Assembly: GCA_023390875.1 (NCBI GenBank)
Contig: JAEWCA010000419.1
Span: 1-5,870, forward strand
From: Actinomycetes bacterium
GTDB lineage: Bacteria > Actinomycetota > Actinomycetes > Actinomycetales > Cellulomonadaceae
Direction: 5' to 3'
Length of the DNA stretch: 5,870 nt
The position numbers were made by a program, and so were the translations under genes. Positions 1 to 5,870 of this stretch are shown piece by piece. Position 1 is the stretch's first letter. Every line of letters starts with the position of its first letter. The notes below the pieces were generated by a model, which was not told the DNA's origin, did not search any database, and saw only the letters and a program-made list of their open reading frames with translations.

Positions 1-4
1 GGGT

Positions 5-51
5 GGGGGCCCCCCCCCGCGGGGGGGGCCCCCCCCCCCGGGCCCCCCCCC
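5..51. other. Alternating G and C homopolymer block
   Basis: Runs of 5 G, 9 C, 8 G, 11 C, 3 G and 9 C follow each other with almost no other bases. Positions 11-28 form a perfect palindrome of eight C, GC, eight G. Nothing comparable occurs elsewhere in the window, which otherwise has normal high-GC complexity. It looks more like a low-quality contig end than a biological element. Between it and the stop codon (52-120) I see no gene. Confidence 0.6.
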
Positions 52-91
52 GCCGTCGTCCTCCTTCCCCACCCGCGGTGAGAGGTCTGCG

Positions 92-120
92 GCCCCCTCA
101 CCACGGGCTCTACCGGGGGC
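92..120 (-). terminator. Weak hairpin directly after the stop codon, possible terminator
   Basis: On the minus strand, GCCCCC right after the TGA pairs with GGGGGC 17 bases later, giving a six-base-pair all-GC stem. There is no T-run after it, and the loop is long. Terminators of high-GC actinobacteria often lack the T-run, so a role is possible but not shown. Confidence 0.25.
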
Positions 121-3100
121 TCACCACCAGCCGTGCCCCGAGGAGTGCCCCGGCGAGGCCTTCTCGACGAGCACCGCCACGGTCCGTGCCGGCACCGTCA
201 CCGTGCCCGTCGCCGACGCCCACGTGGTGGTGCGGACCACGGGGTCGCTGCCCCGCTGCTGCACCGGCGAGAGCTGCAGCCGGTGCCCCTTCAGGTCCCC
301 GACCGTCTGCGTGGTCGGCTCGTCGGACGCGTTGACGACGACGAGCACGCCCTCGAGCGACCGGTCCACGTCGTGGCTCCAGCACCGCGTCCGCGGGTCC
401 CACCCGGCTCGGTCGTCGATCCGCATGACGACCACGCCCGGGGCGGCGTCCGGACCGGAGCCCGGGAACGACACCTTCCGCTCGATGAGGTCCGCCGACC
501 CGAGCCGGAACAGCGGGGTCGAGAACCGCAGCCGCAGCAGGTCGTCCGCGGCCTTCGAGGCGGTCGCGATGTCCGCGGCCGTCGGCTTGAGCGTCGGGTC
601 TGCGAGCAGCGGCTGCTGGAACGGCCACTTCGACTCGTTGTCCGCCTTCGGCGGCAGGCCACGACCGAACCCGTTGTCCTGGCCCGACAGGTCGAGCACG
701 TTGAACCAGTCGCCCGAGTCGTAGCTGTTGCGGTCGAGCGACTTGCTGCGCAGCACGTCGGCGCCCGCGTGCCAGAAGCTCGGCGTCTGCGCCAGAGCCG
801 TCGTCGCGAGGCTGACCGTGTTCATCCGCACCCGGTCGGCCATCGGCGTCGACGTCGGCAGCTTGTACGTCAGCGAGTCCCACAGGGTCTCGTTGTCGTG
901 CGCGTCGACGTACGTGACGACCTCCTCCGGCGAGTCCGCGTAGCCCGCGGGCTGGCCGTTGTAGTCGATCTCGCTGCCCTTCTGCACGGTCCCCGCGCTC
1001 GTCTGGAACGCGAAGTCGCGCAGGTTGCCCGCCATGCCGAGCCGCACGAGGTCCGCGTCGTGCTGCGCGCGGGCCGCCTGGTCGGCCGCGGAGCCGTTGA
1101 CCGGGTCGCCGTTCGGGTCGGTCCCGCCGCCCGAGCCGAAGCCCTGGATGCGCGGGTTGGCGTCGAACGGGCCGCCGCCGCGGACCGCGTCGCGCAGCCG
1201 GTCGGAGAACGTGCCGATGCCCGTCCCGCCGAGCTGACCCTGCGTCGCCTGCGTGAACAGCGCGTTGTCCGCCACCTCGCCGAAGTTCCAGCCCTCGCCG
1301 TACAGGTAGACGTTCTTGCCGTTCACGCCGTCCTTGCGCACGGTCAGCGCGTCGAGCGCCTTGCGGACCGCCTTCATGTTGTCGACGGAGTGGTGACCCA
1401 TGAGGTCGAAGCGGAAGCCGTCGACCTTGTAGTCCTTCGCCCACGTGACGACCGAGTCGACCATGAGCTTGCCGGCCATGGCGTGCTCCGTGGCGACGTT
1501 CTGGCAGCACGTCGACGTCTCGACCGCACCCGTGGCGTTGAGCCGCTGGTAGTACCCCGGCACCACCCTGTCGAGCACCGAGCCGGGGTTCTGCCCGCTC
1601 GCCGTGGTGTGGTTGAACACCTGGTCGAGCACCACCTGCAGGCCGTCCGCGTGCAGCGCGCCGACCATGGTGCGGAAGTCGGCGACGCGGCCGCCGCCCT
1701 CCTGGTGCACCGCGTACGAGCCCTCGGGCGCCTGCCAGTGCAGCGGGTCGTAGCCCCAGTTGAAGCCGTCGGTGGCCGCCACGGCCGTCACGCACGCCTG
1801 CTGCTGGTCGGAGTCCGGCGGGTACGACGCGAGGTCGCACGCCGGGGTGGCCTGCTTGCTGCGGTCCTCCTCGATGGACGCGATGTCGAACGTCGGCAGC
1901 AGGTGCACGGTCGTGAGGCCCGCGTCGGCGAGCTCACGCAGGTGCGTCGTGCCCGCGCTGCGGTCCGCGAACGCCAGGTACGTGCCGCGGTGGGCGGCCG
2001 GGACCGTGGTGTCCGAGATCGAGAAGTCGCGCACGTGCAGCTCGTAGATCGTCTGGTCCACGGGCTTGACGACCGGCTGCTTCGCCTTCTCCCACGCCTT
2101 CGGCCGGAACGCCTTGTCGGCCAGGTCGACGAGCACCGAGTGCGTGCTGTTGAGGGTCAGCGCGACCGAGTAGGGGTCCGTGACCTGGTTGACCTCGACC
2201 TTGCCCGTGGTCGGCGCGAAGACCGTGACCTCCCACAGGTACGCGGCGCCGGCCCACTGCTTCCTGCCGTCGACCGTCCAGGAGCCGTCCGACTCGCGGT
2301 GCGCGGCGACACGCGTCGGCGTGCCGGACGTGTCGAGCCCCGCCTTCGTCGCGGGCCAGACGAGCAGGTCGACGTCCTGCGCGGTCGGCGCCCACACCGC
2401 GAGGTGCGGGACCCCGCGGGACCACGTGGTGCCGAGCGCCCGCTTACCGGCCGCCTTCGCGTACAGGTCGTCGAGCACGCCCGGGATCTGCACGCCCGTC
2501 GCGGCCTGCAGCGTGCCGTCCGCGGCGGCCTGAGTGACGAGCAGCTCGCCGCGCAGCAGCTCCTTGACGGCCTTCTTGTCCGCGCCGACGTGGAGCGCGA
2601 CCGATCCGGCGAGCTGCGGGAACCGCTTGAGCTGCTTGTCGGTGAGCCCGGCCGCGTCGTACGCGAGCGGCACCGGGGAGCCGTCGTCGCCCGTGACCGC
2701 TCCGTCGACGACCGCGAGCGCGCCCGTCGCCGAGGAGTGCAGCTGCCACGACAGGGTCGTCGGGTCGGTGCCGGCCGGCACCAGGTTCGCCGGCCACGCG
2801 ATGGTGGACGCGTCGACCCAGTGCGCGAGCGACTGGCCGGTGCCCGGCAGGGGCGGCTCGCTCACCTCGACGGTGAGGACGTGCGTCGCGAGCACGTAGG
2901 AGAACGTCACGGGCTTGCCACCGGGCGCCGAGAACGGGATGTTCGCGCCGCCGGGGGCGCCGCCGGCGCCGTAGTTCTCGTCCCAGGACAGGTTGTGCGC
3001 GACCTTCACCTCGTACGCGCCCTCGGGCAGCTTGTCCGTGGTGAACGTGTACGTGCCGTCGCCGTCCGGGTCCTCGAGCAGCGTCGCGAGGCAGTCGGGG

Positions 3101-5870
3101 GCCCAGTCACCCTCGCAGCCGAGCTCGCTGTTCGTCGACCCGGGGACCGTGAGGATCGGACCCTGCGCGGTCGACGTGAACCAGTGGGTCACCGGGTCGT
3201 AGTAGAACGTCACGGGACCGTCGGCGGCGAGCGTGTACGTCACGTTCGCGCCGCCGGGCGCGCCGCCCGCGCCGTAGTTCTCGTCCCACGAGCCGCCCAC
3301 CGCGACCTTGTACTCGTACGTGCCCGCGGGCAGGTCGAACGTGCCGTGGTAGATGCCGTTCGAGAACTGCGTGAGCTTCGCGGCCTCGCAGTCGGGCTGC
3401 CAGTCGCCCGGACACGTCATCTCGGAGTTGTGGCTGCCGGGCACGGTGACGAGCAGGTCGCCGCCGCCTCCGCCGCCGCCGGTCGTCTCCTCGCCGTCGA
3501 CCCGGTTGCCGACCGACGCGAAGGTCGAGCCCGCCGCCTTGTCGCCCGCGGCGTCGACCGTGACGGCGCGGTACTCGACGAGCGTGCCGGGGGCGAGCCC
3601 GTCGAGGTCCGCGAACACGCCCGGGGCGGTCGTCTCGGCCGTGCCGAGCGGCGTCCACGTGTCGTCGCCGACCACGCGGTACGCGAACGACGTCTGGCTC
3701 CAGACGTCGTCGGGCACGTCCGCGGTCACCGGGACCTGACCGCTCAGGCCGGCACCGGGGGCCGGAGCCGTCACCGACACCGGGCGCGCCGAGGCCGGCG
3801 CGCCGACCTGCGCGTCGGCCTTCAGGACGATCGCGCCGAGCGCGGGGATCGTCACCGACACCGTGCCGTCGGCCGCAGCCGTCGCACCCGTCGTCGTGCC
3901 GTACAGCGCGTCGAAGTGCGCGCCGGGCGTGAGCGTGTCGATCGTGACCGTCGTCGGCGACGTGCCGTTGTTGAGCGCGACGAGGTGCTCGACCTTCTCG
4001 GTCGCGTCGACGCGGCTGAACGCGTACACGGCACCGTTCGAGTACCGCTCGATCTGCGCGCCGTCCTGGAGGGCCGGCGTGCTCTGCCGGAGCTCGGCGA
4101 GCGCCTTGATGTGCTGGTAGAGCACGCTGTCGGTGTCGTAGCGGTCCACCGAGCCGGCCGTCGTGCCGTCGAGCAGCGGCTGGTTCGCGTACTCGTCGAC
4201 CTGGGTCGCGAACATGTCCTGCCGGGCGTCCTTGTCGCTGCCGTTCATCGACCCGGCGCCCTCGAAGCCCTGCTCGTCGCCGTAGTAGACGACCGGCTGG
4301 CCGCGCGACAGGAACATGAGGTCGTGCGCGAGCTCGGAGCGCGCCTGCGGGTCGGAGCCGTCCTTGACGAAGTAGCCGATGCGGCCCATGTCGTGGTTGC
4401 CGAGGAACGTCGGCAGGGCCTGCGCGTTCGTCGTCGGCGTCGTGTACCGGTCGTCGCCCTGGTACAGCGTGTGCAGCAGGCCGGCCGACGCGCCGCGCGC
4501 GTAGTTCGACGCCGCGGACTGGAACGTGAAGTCGAGGACGGCGTCCATGTCGCTGTCGCGCAGGTAGGGCGCGAGCTTGACGGGGTCGGCGTCGTATACC
4601 TCGCCGAACATGAAGAAGTCGGGGTTGCCCTGTGCGGTGGCGTGCGCGTGCACCGCGGTCGTGAACTTCTGCCAGAACTCGAAGTTCACGTGCTTCGCGG
4701 TGTCGATGCGGAAGCCGTCGACGCCCAGGTCCACCCAGCCGTCGTAGACGTCGACGAACCCGTCCACGACCTTCGGGTTCTCGGTCATGAGGTCGTCGAG
4801 GCCCGAGAAGTCGCCGTACGTCGTCGACTCACCGCTGTAGGTCGAGTCACCCCGGTTGTGGTACAGCGTGACGTCGTTGAGCCAGTCGGGGACCTTGACG
4901 TGCTCGTCGCCCGGCTTGAGCACCGGCGTGTACGGGAACGACGTCGCGGGGTCCATGGCCGGGAACGTGTCGCCGCCCGCGTACGTGTGCGGGTCGAAGA
5001 CGTTCCCGTCCGCGTCCTTGTACGGCGTCTTGCTCTGCGGGATGTAGTCGTACTTCTGCTGCGCGTAGTCGATGACGTCCGCGGTGTGGTTCGTGATGAT
5101 GTCGAAGTACACCTTGATGCCGCGCGCGTGCGCGTCCGCGATCAGCGCCTGCAGCTCGGCGTTCGTGCCGAGGTGCGGGTCGATCTGCGTGAAGTCCGTG
5201 ATCCAGTAGCCGTGGTACCCGGCGGACACGTTCGCGCCGGTGCCCTGGACCGGGCGGTTCTTGAACGACGGCGTCAGCCAGATCGCCGTGGTGCCCAGGC
5301 CCTCGATGTAGTCGAGCTTGTCGCGCAGGCCCGCGAGGTCGCCGCCGTGGTAGAAGCCCTTGTCGGTCGGGTCGAGGCCCGTGGTCAGGCGGTCGCCGCT
5401 CAGGCCGCCCGTGTCGTTCGCCGGGTCCCCGTTCGCGAACCGGTCGGTCATGGCGAAGTAGAACGTGTTGCCCGCGCCGGGGTCGCGCACCGGGTCGGCG
5501 ACGATCGCGTCGTCGGCCGCCGTGTAGTCGCCCGCGAGGTCGAGCGGGGTGAGCGCGGTGCGGTGCGTGGTGTCGTCGTACGTGAACCGGATCGTCGACG
5601 GCCCGGCGACCGTGAGCGGGGTGTCGGCGCTGCCGCCGTCGCCCCCGTACGACTCGTCCCAGGCGTCGTCGATCGCGACCTTGTAGTGCCACGTGCCGGC
5701 AGGCACCTGGAGGTCGGCCGTGTAGTGGCCGGCGCCGTCCGGGGCCAGCTCGGTCACGGCGCACGCGGGCTGCCAGTCCTCGGTGCAGCCGAGCTCGCTC
5801 TGGAGGTCGCCGACGAGGGCGGCGGTGCGGTCGGCGGCGGACGCCGGGGCGGCGCCGAGCGCGGCGGTGG
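121..5870 (-). CDS. pulA: Secreted amylopullulanase: alpha-amylase and type I pullulanase fused in one chain, 5' end cut by the window
   Basis: This should be an extracellular enzyme that hydrolyses alpha-1,4 bonds with its first GH13 module and alpha-1,6 branch bonds of starch, glycogen or pullulan with its second. Seen: 1915 uninterrupted codons ending in TGA at 121-123, with two complete GH13 active sites (D352/E386/D456 and D1451/E1488/D1621, counting from the GTG at 5757). There are also three X25 modules, an Fn3-like module, a pullulanase N2-like domain, CBM48 and a DUF3372-type end. The first possible start seen inside the window, GTG at 5757, is rejected. The frame stays open upstream and encodes a signal-peptide end plus the first half of an X25 module, and no ribosome binding site sits in front of that GTG. 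The true start is probably some 20-30 codons beyond 5870, giving about 1940 residues, in the range of large actinobacterial amylopullulanases. No LPXTG motif or membrane anchor is present. The symbol pulA follows the pullulanase half; apu would also fit. No frameshift or missing catalytic residue is visible. Confidence 0.95.
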   Translation of the reverse strand, partial: TAALGAAPASAADRTAALVGDLQSELGCTEDWQPACAVTELAPDGAGHYTADLQVPAGTWHYKVAIDDAWDESYGGDGGSADTPLTVAGPSTIRFTYDDTTHRTALTPLDLAGDYTAADDAIVADPVRDPGAGNTFYFAMTDRFANGDPANDTGGLSGDRLTTGLDPTDKGFYHGGDLAGLRDKLDYIEGLGTTAIWLTPSFKNRPVQGTGANVSAGYHGYWITDFTQIDPHLGTNAELQALIADAHARGIKVYFDIITNHTADVIDYAQQKYDYIPQSKTPYKDADGNVFDPHTYAGGDTFPAMDPATSFPYTPVLKPGDEHVKVPDWLNDVTLYHNRGDSTYSGESTTYGDFSGLDDLMTENPKVVDGFVDVYDGWVDLGVDGFRIDTAKHVNFEFWQKFTTAVHAHATAQGNPDFFMFGEVYDADPVKLAPYLRDSDMDAVLDFTFQSAASNYARGASAGLLHTLYQGDDRYTTPTTNAQALPTFLGNHDMGRIGYFVKDGSDPQARSELAHDLMFLSRGQPVVYYGDEQGFEGAGSMNGSDKDARQDMFATQVDEYANQPLLDGTTAGSVDRYDTDSVLYQHIKALAELRQSTPALQDGAQIERYSNGAVYAFSRVDATEKVEHLVALNNGTSPTTVTIDTLTPGAHFDALYGTTTGATAAADGTVSVTIPALGAIVLKADAQVGAPASARPVSVTAPAPGAGLSGQVPVTADVPDDVWSQTSFAYRVVGDDTWTPLGTAETTAPGVFADLDGLAPGTLVEYRAVTVDAAGDKAAGSTFASVGNRVDGEETTGGGGGGGDLLVTVPGSHNSEMTCPGDWQPDCEAAKLTQFSNGIYHGTFDLPAGTYEYKVAVGGSWDENYGAGGAPGGANVTYTLAADGPVTFYYDPVTHWFTSTAQGPILTVPGSTNSELGCEGDWAPDCLATLLEDPDGDGTYTFTTDKLPEGAYEVKVAHNLSWDENYGAGGAPGGANIPFSAPGGKPVTFSYVLATHVLTVEVSEPPLPGTGQSLAHWVDASTIAWPANLVPAGTDPTTLSWQLHSSATGALAVVDGAVTGDDGSPVPLAYDAAGLTDKQLKRFPQLAGSVALHVGADKKAVKELLRGELLVTQAAADGTLQAATGVQIPGVLDDLYAKAAGKRALGTTWSRGVPHLAVWAPTAQDVDLLVWPATKAGLDTSGTPTRVAAHRESDGSWTVDGRKQWAGAAYLWEVTVFAPTTGKVEVNQVTDPYSVALTLNSTHSVLVDLADKAFRPKAWEKAKQPVVKPVDQTIYELHVRDFSISDTTVPAAHRGTYLAFADRSAGTTHLRELADAGLTTVHLLPTFDIASIEEDRSKQATPACDLASYPPDSDQQQACVTAVAATDGFNWGYDPLHWQAPEGSYAVHQEGGGRVADFRTMVGALHADGLQVVLDQVFNHTTASGQNPGSVLDRVVPGYYQRLNATGAVETSTCCQNVATEHAMAGKLMVDSVVTWAKDYKVDGFRFDLMGHHSVDNMKAVRKALDALTVRKDGVNGKNVYLYGEGWNFGEVADNALFTQATQGQLGGTGIGTFSDRLRDAVRGGGPFDANPRIQGFGSGGGTDPNGDPVNGSAADQAARAQHDADLVRLGMAGNLRDFAFQTSAGTVQKGSEIDYNGQPAGYADSPEEVVTYVDAHDNETLWDSLTYKLPTSTPMADRVRMNTVSLATTALAQTPSFWHAGADVLRSKSLDRNSYDSGDWFNVLDLSGQDNGFGRGLPPKADNESKWPFQQPLLADPTLKPTAADIATASKAADDLLRLRFSTPLFRLGSADLIERKVSFPGSGPDAAPGVVVMRIDDRAGWDPRTRCWSHDVDRSLEGVLVVVNASDEPTTQTVGDLKGHRLQLSPVQQRGSDPVVRTTTWASATGTVTVPARTVAVLVEKASPGHSSGHGWW
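157..657 (-). other. C-terminal DUF3372-type pullulanase domain
   Basis: Residues about 1701-1867 follow the barrel. LLRLRFSTPLFRLGSAD is the segment usual after pullulanase barrels. It is followed by GVVVMRIDDRAG, the LEGVLVVVNASDEPT strands, a LQLSPVQQRGSDPVV segment and a final VTVPARTVAVLVE strand. This matches the C-terminal beta domain of PulA-type alpha-1,6-glucosidases. After it only SPGHSSGHGWW remains before the stop, with no sorting signal, so the enzyme is probably released into the medium. Confidence 0.85.
658..2070 (-). other. GH13 pullulanase catalytic barrel (alpha-1,6 debranching)
   Basis: Residues about 1230-1700 carry the pullulanase signature FNWGYDP (1332-1338) and region I DQVFNH (1378-1383). 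Region II is VDGFRFDLMGHH with nucleophile D1451 (codon 1407-1405). Region III is YLYGEGWNFGE with acid/base E1488 (1296-1294). Region IV is YVDAHDNETLWD with stabiliser D1621 (897-895). Stretches such as GTGIGTFSDRLRDAVRGG and GSEIDYNGQPAGYA agree closely with what I remember of Klebsiella PulA, so a type I pullulanase acting on alpha-1,6 bonds is the best call. Four cysteines lie in the barrel: C1307, C1322 and the adjacent pair C1417-C1418. All catalytic residues are intact. Confidence 0.94.
2158..2439 (-). other. CBM48-like domain of the pullulanase half
   Basis: Residues about 1107-1200 contain HLAVWAPTAQDVDLLVW, the typical CBM48 start (a W-A-P-T-A core). A GAAYLWEV strand and VNQVTDPYSVALTLNS then form the junction into the barrel. 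CBM48 is found in alpha-1,6-acting GH13 enzymes such as pullulanase, isoamylase and branching enzyme. Its presence directly before the second barrel supports a debranching role for that barrel. Confidence 0.85.
2458..2832 (-). other. Pullulanase N2-like domain
   Basis: Residues about 976-1100 start with SLAHWVDASTIAWP, the characteristic opening of the domain that precedes CBM48 in pullulanases of the Klebsiella PulA type. It continues through LSWQLHSS and a FPQLAG segment to a GVLDDLYA end. In that family it is a beta-sandwich packing near the catalytic core. The assignment rests on remembered family pattern and position, and the borders are approximate. Confidence 0.75.
2863..3162 (-). other. 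X25 module 3
   Basis: Residues about 866-965 start with PILTVPGSTNSELGCEGDW, contain the Cys pair C881/C889, then YEVKVAHNLSWDENYG, and end near TFSYVLATHVLTVEV. The spacing from module 2 is exactly 101 codons over the WDENYGAGGAPGGAN core. Outside that core the two copies differ considerably, so this is not a very recent whole-module duplication. It immediately precedes the pullulanase N2-like domain. Confidence 0.9.
2941..2985 (-). repeat. Intragenic direct repeat, copy in X25 module 3
   Basis: This 45-base block matches 3244-3288 at 43 of 45 positions by direct comparison. It encodes the WDENYG-to-GGAN core (W925-N939), which is identical in both modules. Both mismatches are G-to-C changes at third codon positions and are silent. 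Confidence 0.9.
3169..3459 (-). other. X25 module 2
   Basis: Residues about 767-863 run from DLLVTVPGSHNSEM, through the Cys pair C782/C790 around GDWQPD, to YEYKVAVGGSWDENYG and GPVTFYYDPVTHW. The order of landmarks matches X25 modules 1 and 3. The expected role is binding alpha-glucan and placing the pullulanase half on its substrate. The module is joined head-to-tail to module 3 with only a few residues between them (around AQG), forming a tandem binding unit. Confidence 0.9.
3244..3288 (-). repeat. Intragenic direct repeat, copy in X25 module 2
   Basis: This is the partner of the 2941-2985 block, 303 bases away, an exact multiple of three. It encodes W824-N838. Similarity at the DNA level drops at once on both sides, even at the neighbouring serine codon, which is TCG here and TCC in the other copy. 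Confidence 0.9.
3460..3480 (-). repeat. Poly-glycine hinge encoded by a GCC/GGC triplet run
   Basis: Seven consecutive glycine codons (G760-G766) follow EETT and precede the second X25 module. On the plus strand this is six GCC units with one TCC in the middle. It is a flexible linker between the Fn3-like module and the X25 pair. Triplet runs like this can change length by slippage without breaking the frame, so linker length may vary among close relatives. Confidence 0.9.
3493..3804 (-). other. Fibronectin type III/Ig-like spacer module
   Basis: Residues about 652-755 form a beta-sandwich-like segment with no catalytic motif. It starts with a VSVTAPAPGAGLSG strand region. FAYRVVGDDTWTPLG then gives the strand pattern with a central tryptophan, and LAPGTLVEYRAVTVDAAG is the classic Fn3 ending (L-x-P-G-x-x-V-E-Y-R-A). 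Such modules usually act as spacers between catalytic and binding domains in actinobacterial secreted glycosidases. It lies between the alpha-amylase half and the glycine hinge. A bacterial Ig-like fold is the alternative reading; either way the role would be structural. Confidence 0.65.
3820..5484 (-). other. GH13 alpha-amylase catalytic module with C-terminal beta domain
   Basis: This is a (beta/alpha)8 alpha-amylase barrel at about residues 92-555, followed by a beta-rich C domain to about 646. Seen: the opening FYFAMTDRFANGD and region I DIITNH (219-224). Region II is GVDGFRIDTAKH with nucleophile D352 (codon 4704-4702). Region III is FMFGEV with acid/base E386 (4602-4600). Region IV is FLGNHD with transition-state stabiliser D456 (4392-4390). 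GLDDL at 319-323 sits where the fifth conserved GH13 region is expected. The K-H pair after the nucleophile is typical of alpha-amylases and CGTases rather than neopullulanases, so I infer alpha-1,4 endo-hydrolysis. The exact GH13 subfamily cannot be fixed by eye. All catalytic residues are present, so this half should be active. Confidence 0.92.
5560..5817 (-). other. X25 module 1 (starch/pullulan-binding type)
   Basis: The sequence LVGDLQSELGCTEDW opens the module. It continues with the Cys-x7-Cys pair (codons at 5787-5785 and 5763-5761), the YKVAI strand with WDESYG after it, and a closing FTYDD. This is the X25 pattern found in pullulanases and amylopullulanases. Modules 2 and 3 of the same protein carry the same landmarks in the same order. 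X25 modules are small beta-sandwiches thought to help bind alpha-glucans. This copy has diverged from the other two: WDESYGGDGG replaces WDENYGAGGAPGGAN. The GTG at 5757 lies inside this fold, immediately after the second cysteine and one alanine, which rules it out as the natural start. Confidence 0.88.
5833..5870 (-). other. C-terminal end of a signal peptide (partial)
   Basis: Read in frame upstream of the GTG at 5757, the first visible residues are TAALGAAPASAADRTAALVG. The small, Ala-rich stretch ending ASAA directly before DR looks like the end of a signal-peptide hydrophobic core followed by a signal peptidase I site (A-x-A type). Cleavage would fall after ASA or ASAA, around 5833-5836. 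The first X25 module begins only about five residues later, so the mature protein would start with a starch-binding module. The charged n-region and the start codon are outside the window, so Sec and Tat export cannot be told apart. Confidence 0.75.

Noticed and set aside
70..80. Short inverted repeat CACC-CGC-GGTG as a terminator or operator
   Set aside because: The stem is only four base pairs and no T-run follows; this is expected by chance at this base composition.
3..335. 110-codon plus-strand frame starting in the G/C homopolymer block
   Set aside because: It begins in low-complexity sequence and gives a Pro/Arg/Ala-rich product with no motif, running antisense into the real gene.
203..724. 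173-codon open frame on the plus strand, and other plus-strand frames such as 2180-2533, 2534-2899 and 3353-3739
   Set aside because: They lie antisense to a gene with confirmed catalytic motifs, have no recognisable domain, and arise because stop codons are rare in high-GC sequence.
110..1840. Long 576-codon open frame on the minus strand in another frame
   Set aside because: It overlaps the pullulanase barrel entirely. Its translation is dominated by Arg, Gly, Ala and Pro with no motif, as expected from an out-of-frame reading of a high-GC gene.
3460..3480. GCC triplet run as a possible sequencing error or frameshift site
   Set aside because: The frame is intact and domain motifs continue correctly on both sides, so it reads as a normal glycine linker.
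4847..5764. 305-codon minus-strand frame over the amylase module
   Set aside because: It is an out-of-frame shadow rich in Arg, Pro and Gly; the true frame here carries the GH13 motifs.

Overview
The window is almost entirely one very large gene on the minus strand. It encodes a secreted, two-headed starch- and pullulan-degrading enzyme (amylopullulanase, or pullulanase-type alpha-1,6-glucosidase with an extra alpha-amylase module). The reading frame is open without interruption from the right edge (5870) to a TGA stop at 121-123. It gives 1915 visible residues, and the extreme N-terminus lies beyond the right edge. The very high G+C content, the near-exclusive use of G/C-ending codons and the domain types point to a high-GC actinobacterium. 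A Cellulomonas-like member of the Micrococcales is my best guess, from family knowledge rather than a search.

Residues are numbered from the GTG codon at 5757-5755, which is called V1 for convenience and is not the real start. From N- to C-terminus (right to left) the layout is: end of a signal peptide (5870-5833); X25 starch-binding-type module 1 (about 5817-5560); a GH13 alpha-amylase module with complete catalytic triad D352/E386/D456 and a C-terminal beta domain (about 5484-3820); an Fn3/Ig-like module (about 3804-3493); a seven-glycine hinge (3480-3460); tandem X25 modules 2 and 3 (about 3459-2863); a pullulanase N2-like domain (about 2832-2458); a CBM48-like domain (about 2439-2158); a GH13 pullulanase barrel with complete triad D1451/E1488/D1621 (about 2070-658); and the DUF3372-type C-terminal domain (about 657-157). 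A short G/S/H/W tail ends the protein with no cell-wall anchor.

The expected job is extracellular. The first head would cut alpha-1,4 bonds, the second would cut alpha-1,6 branch points in starch, glycogen or pullulan, and the X25 and CBM48 modules would hold the enzyme on the polymer. Positions 1-120, downstream of the stop, hold no gene. There is one weak hairpin just after the stop and a block of alternating G and C homopolymers (5-51) that looks like a contig-edge artefact. I see no RNA gene, mobile element, CRISPR array or second gene, and no convincing new biological system. The points of interest are the modular architecture and repeat history of this one enzyme.
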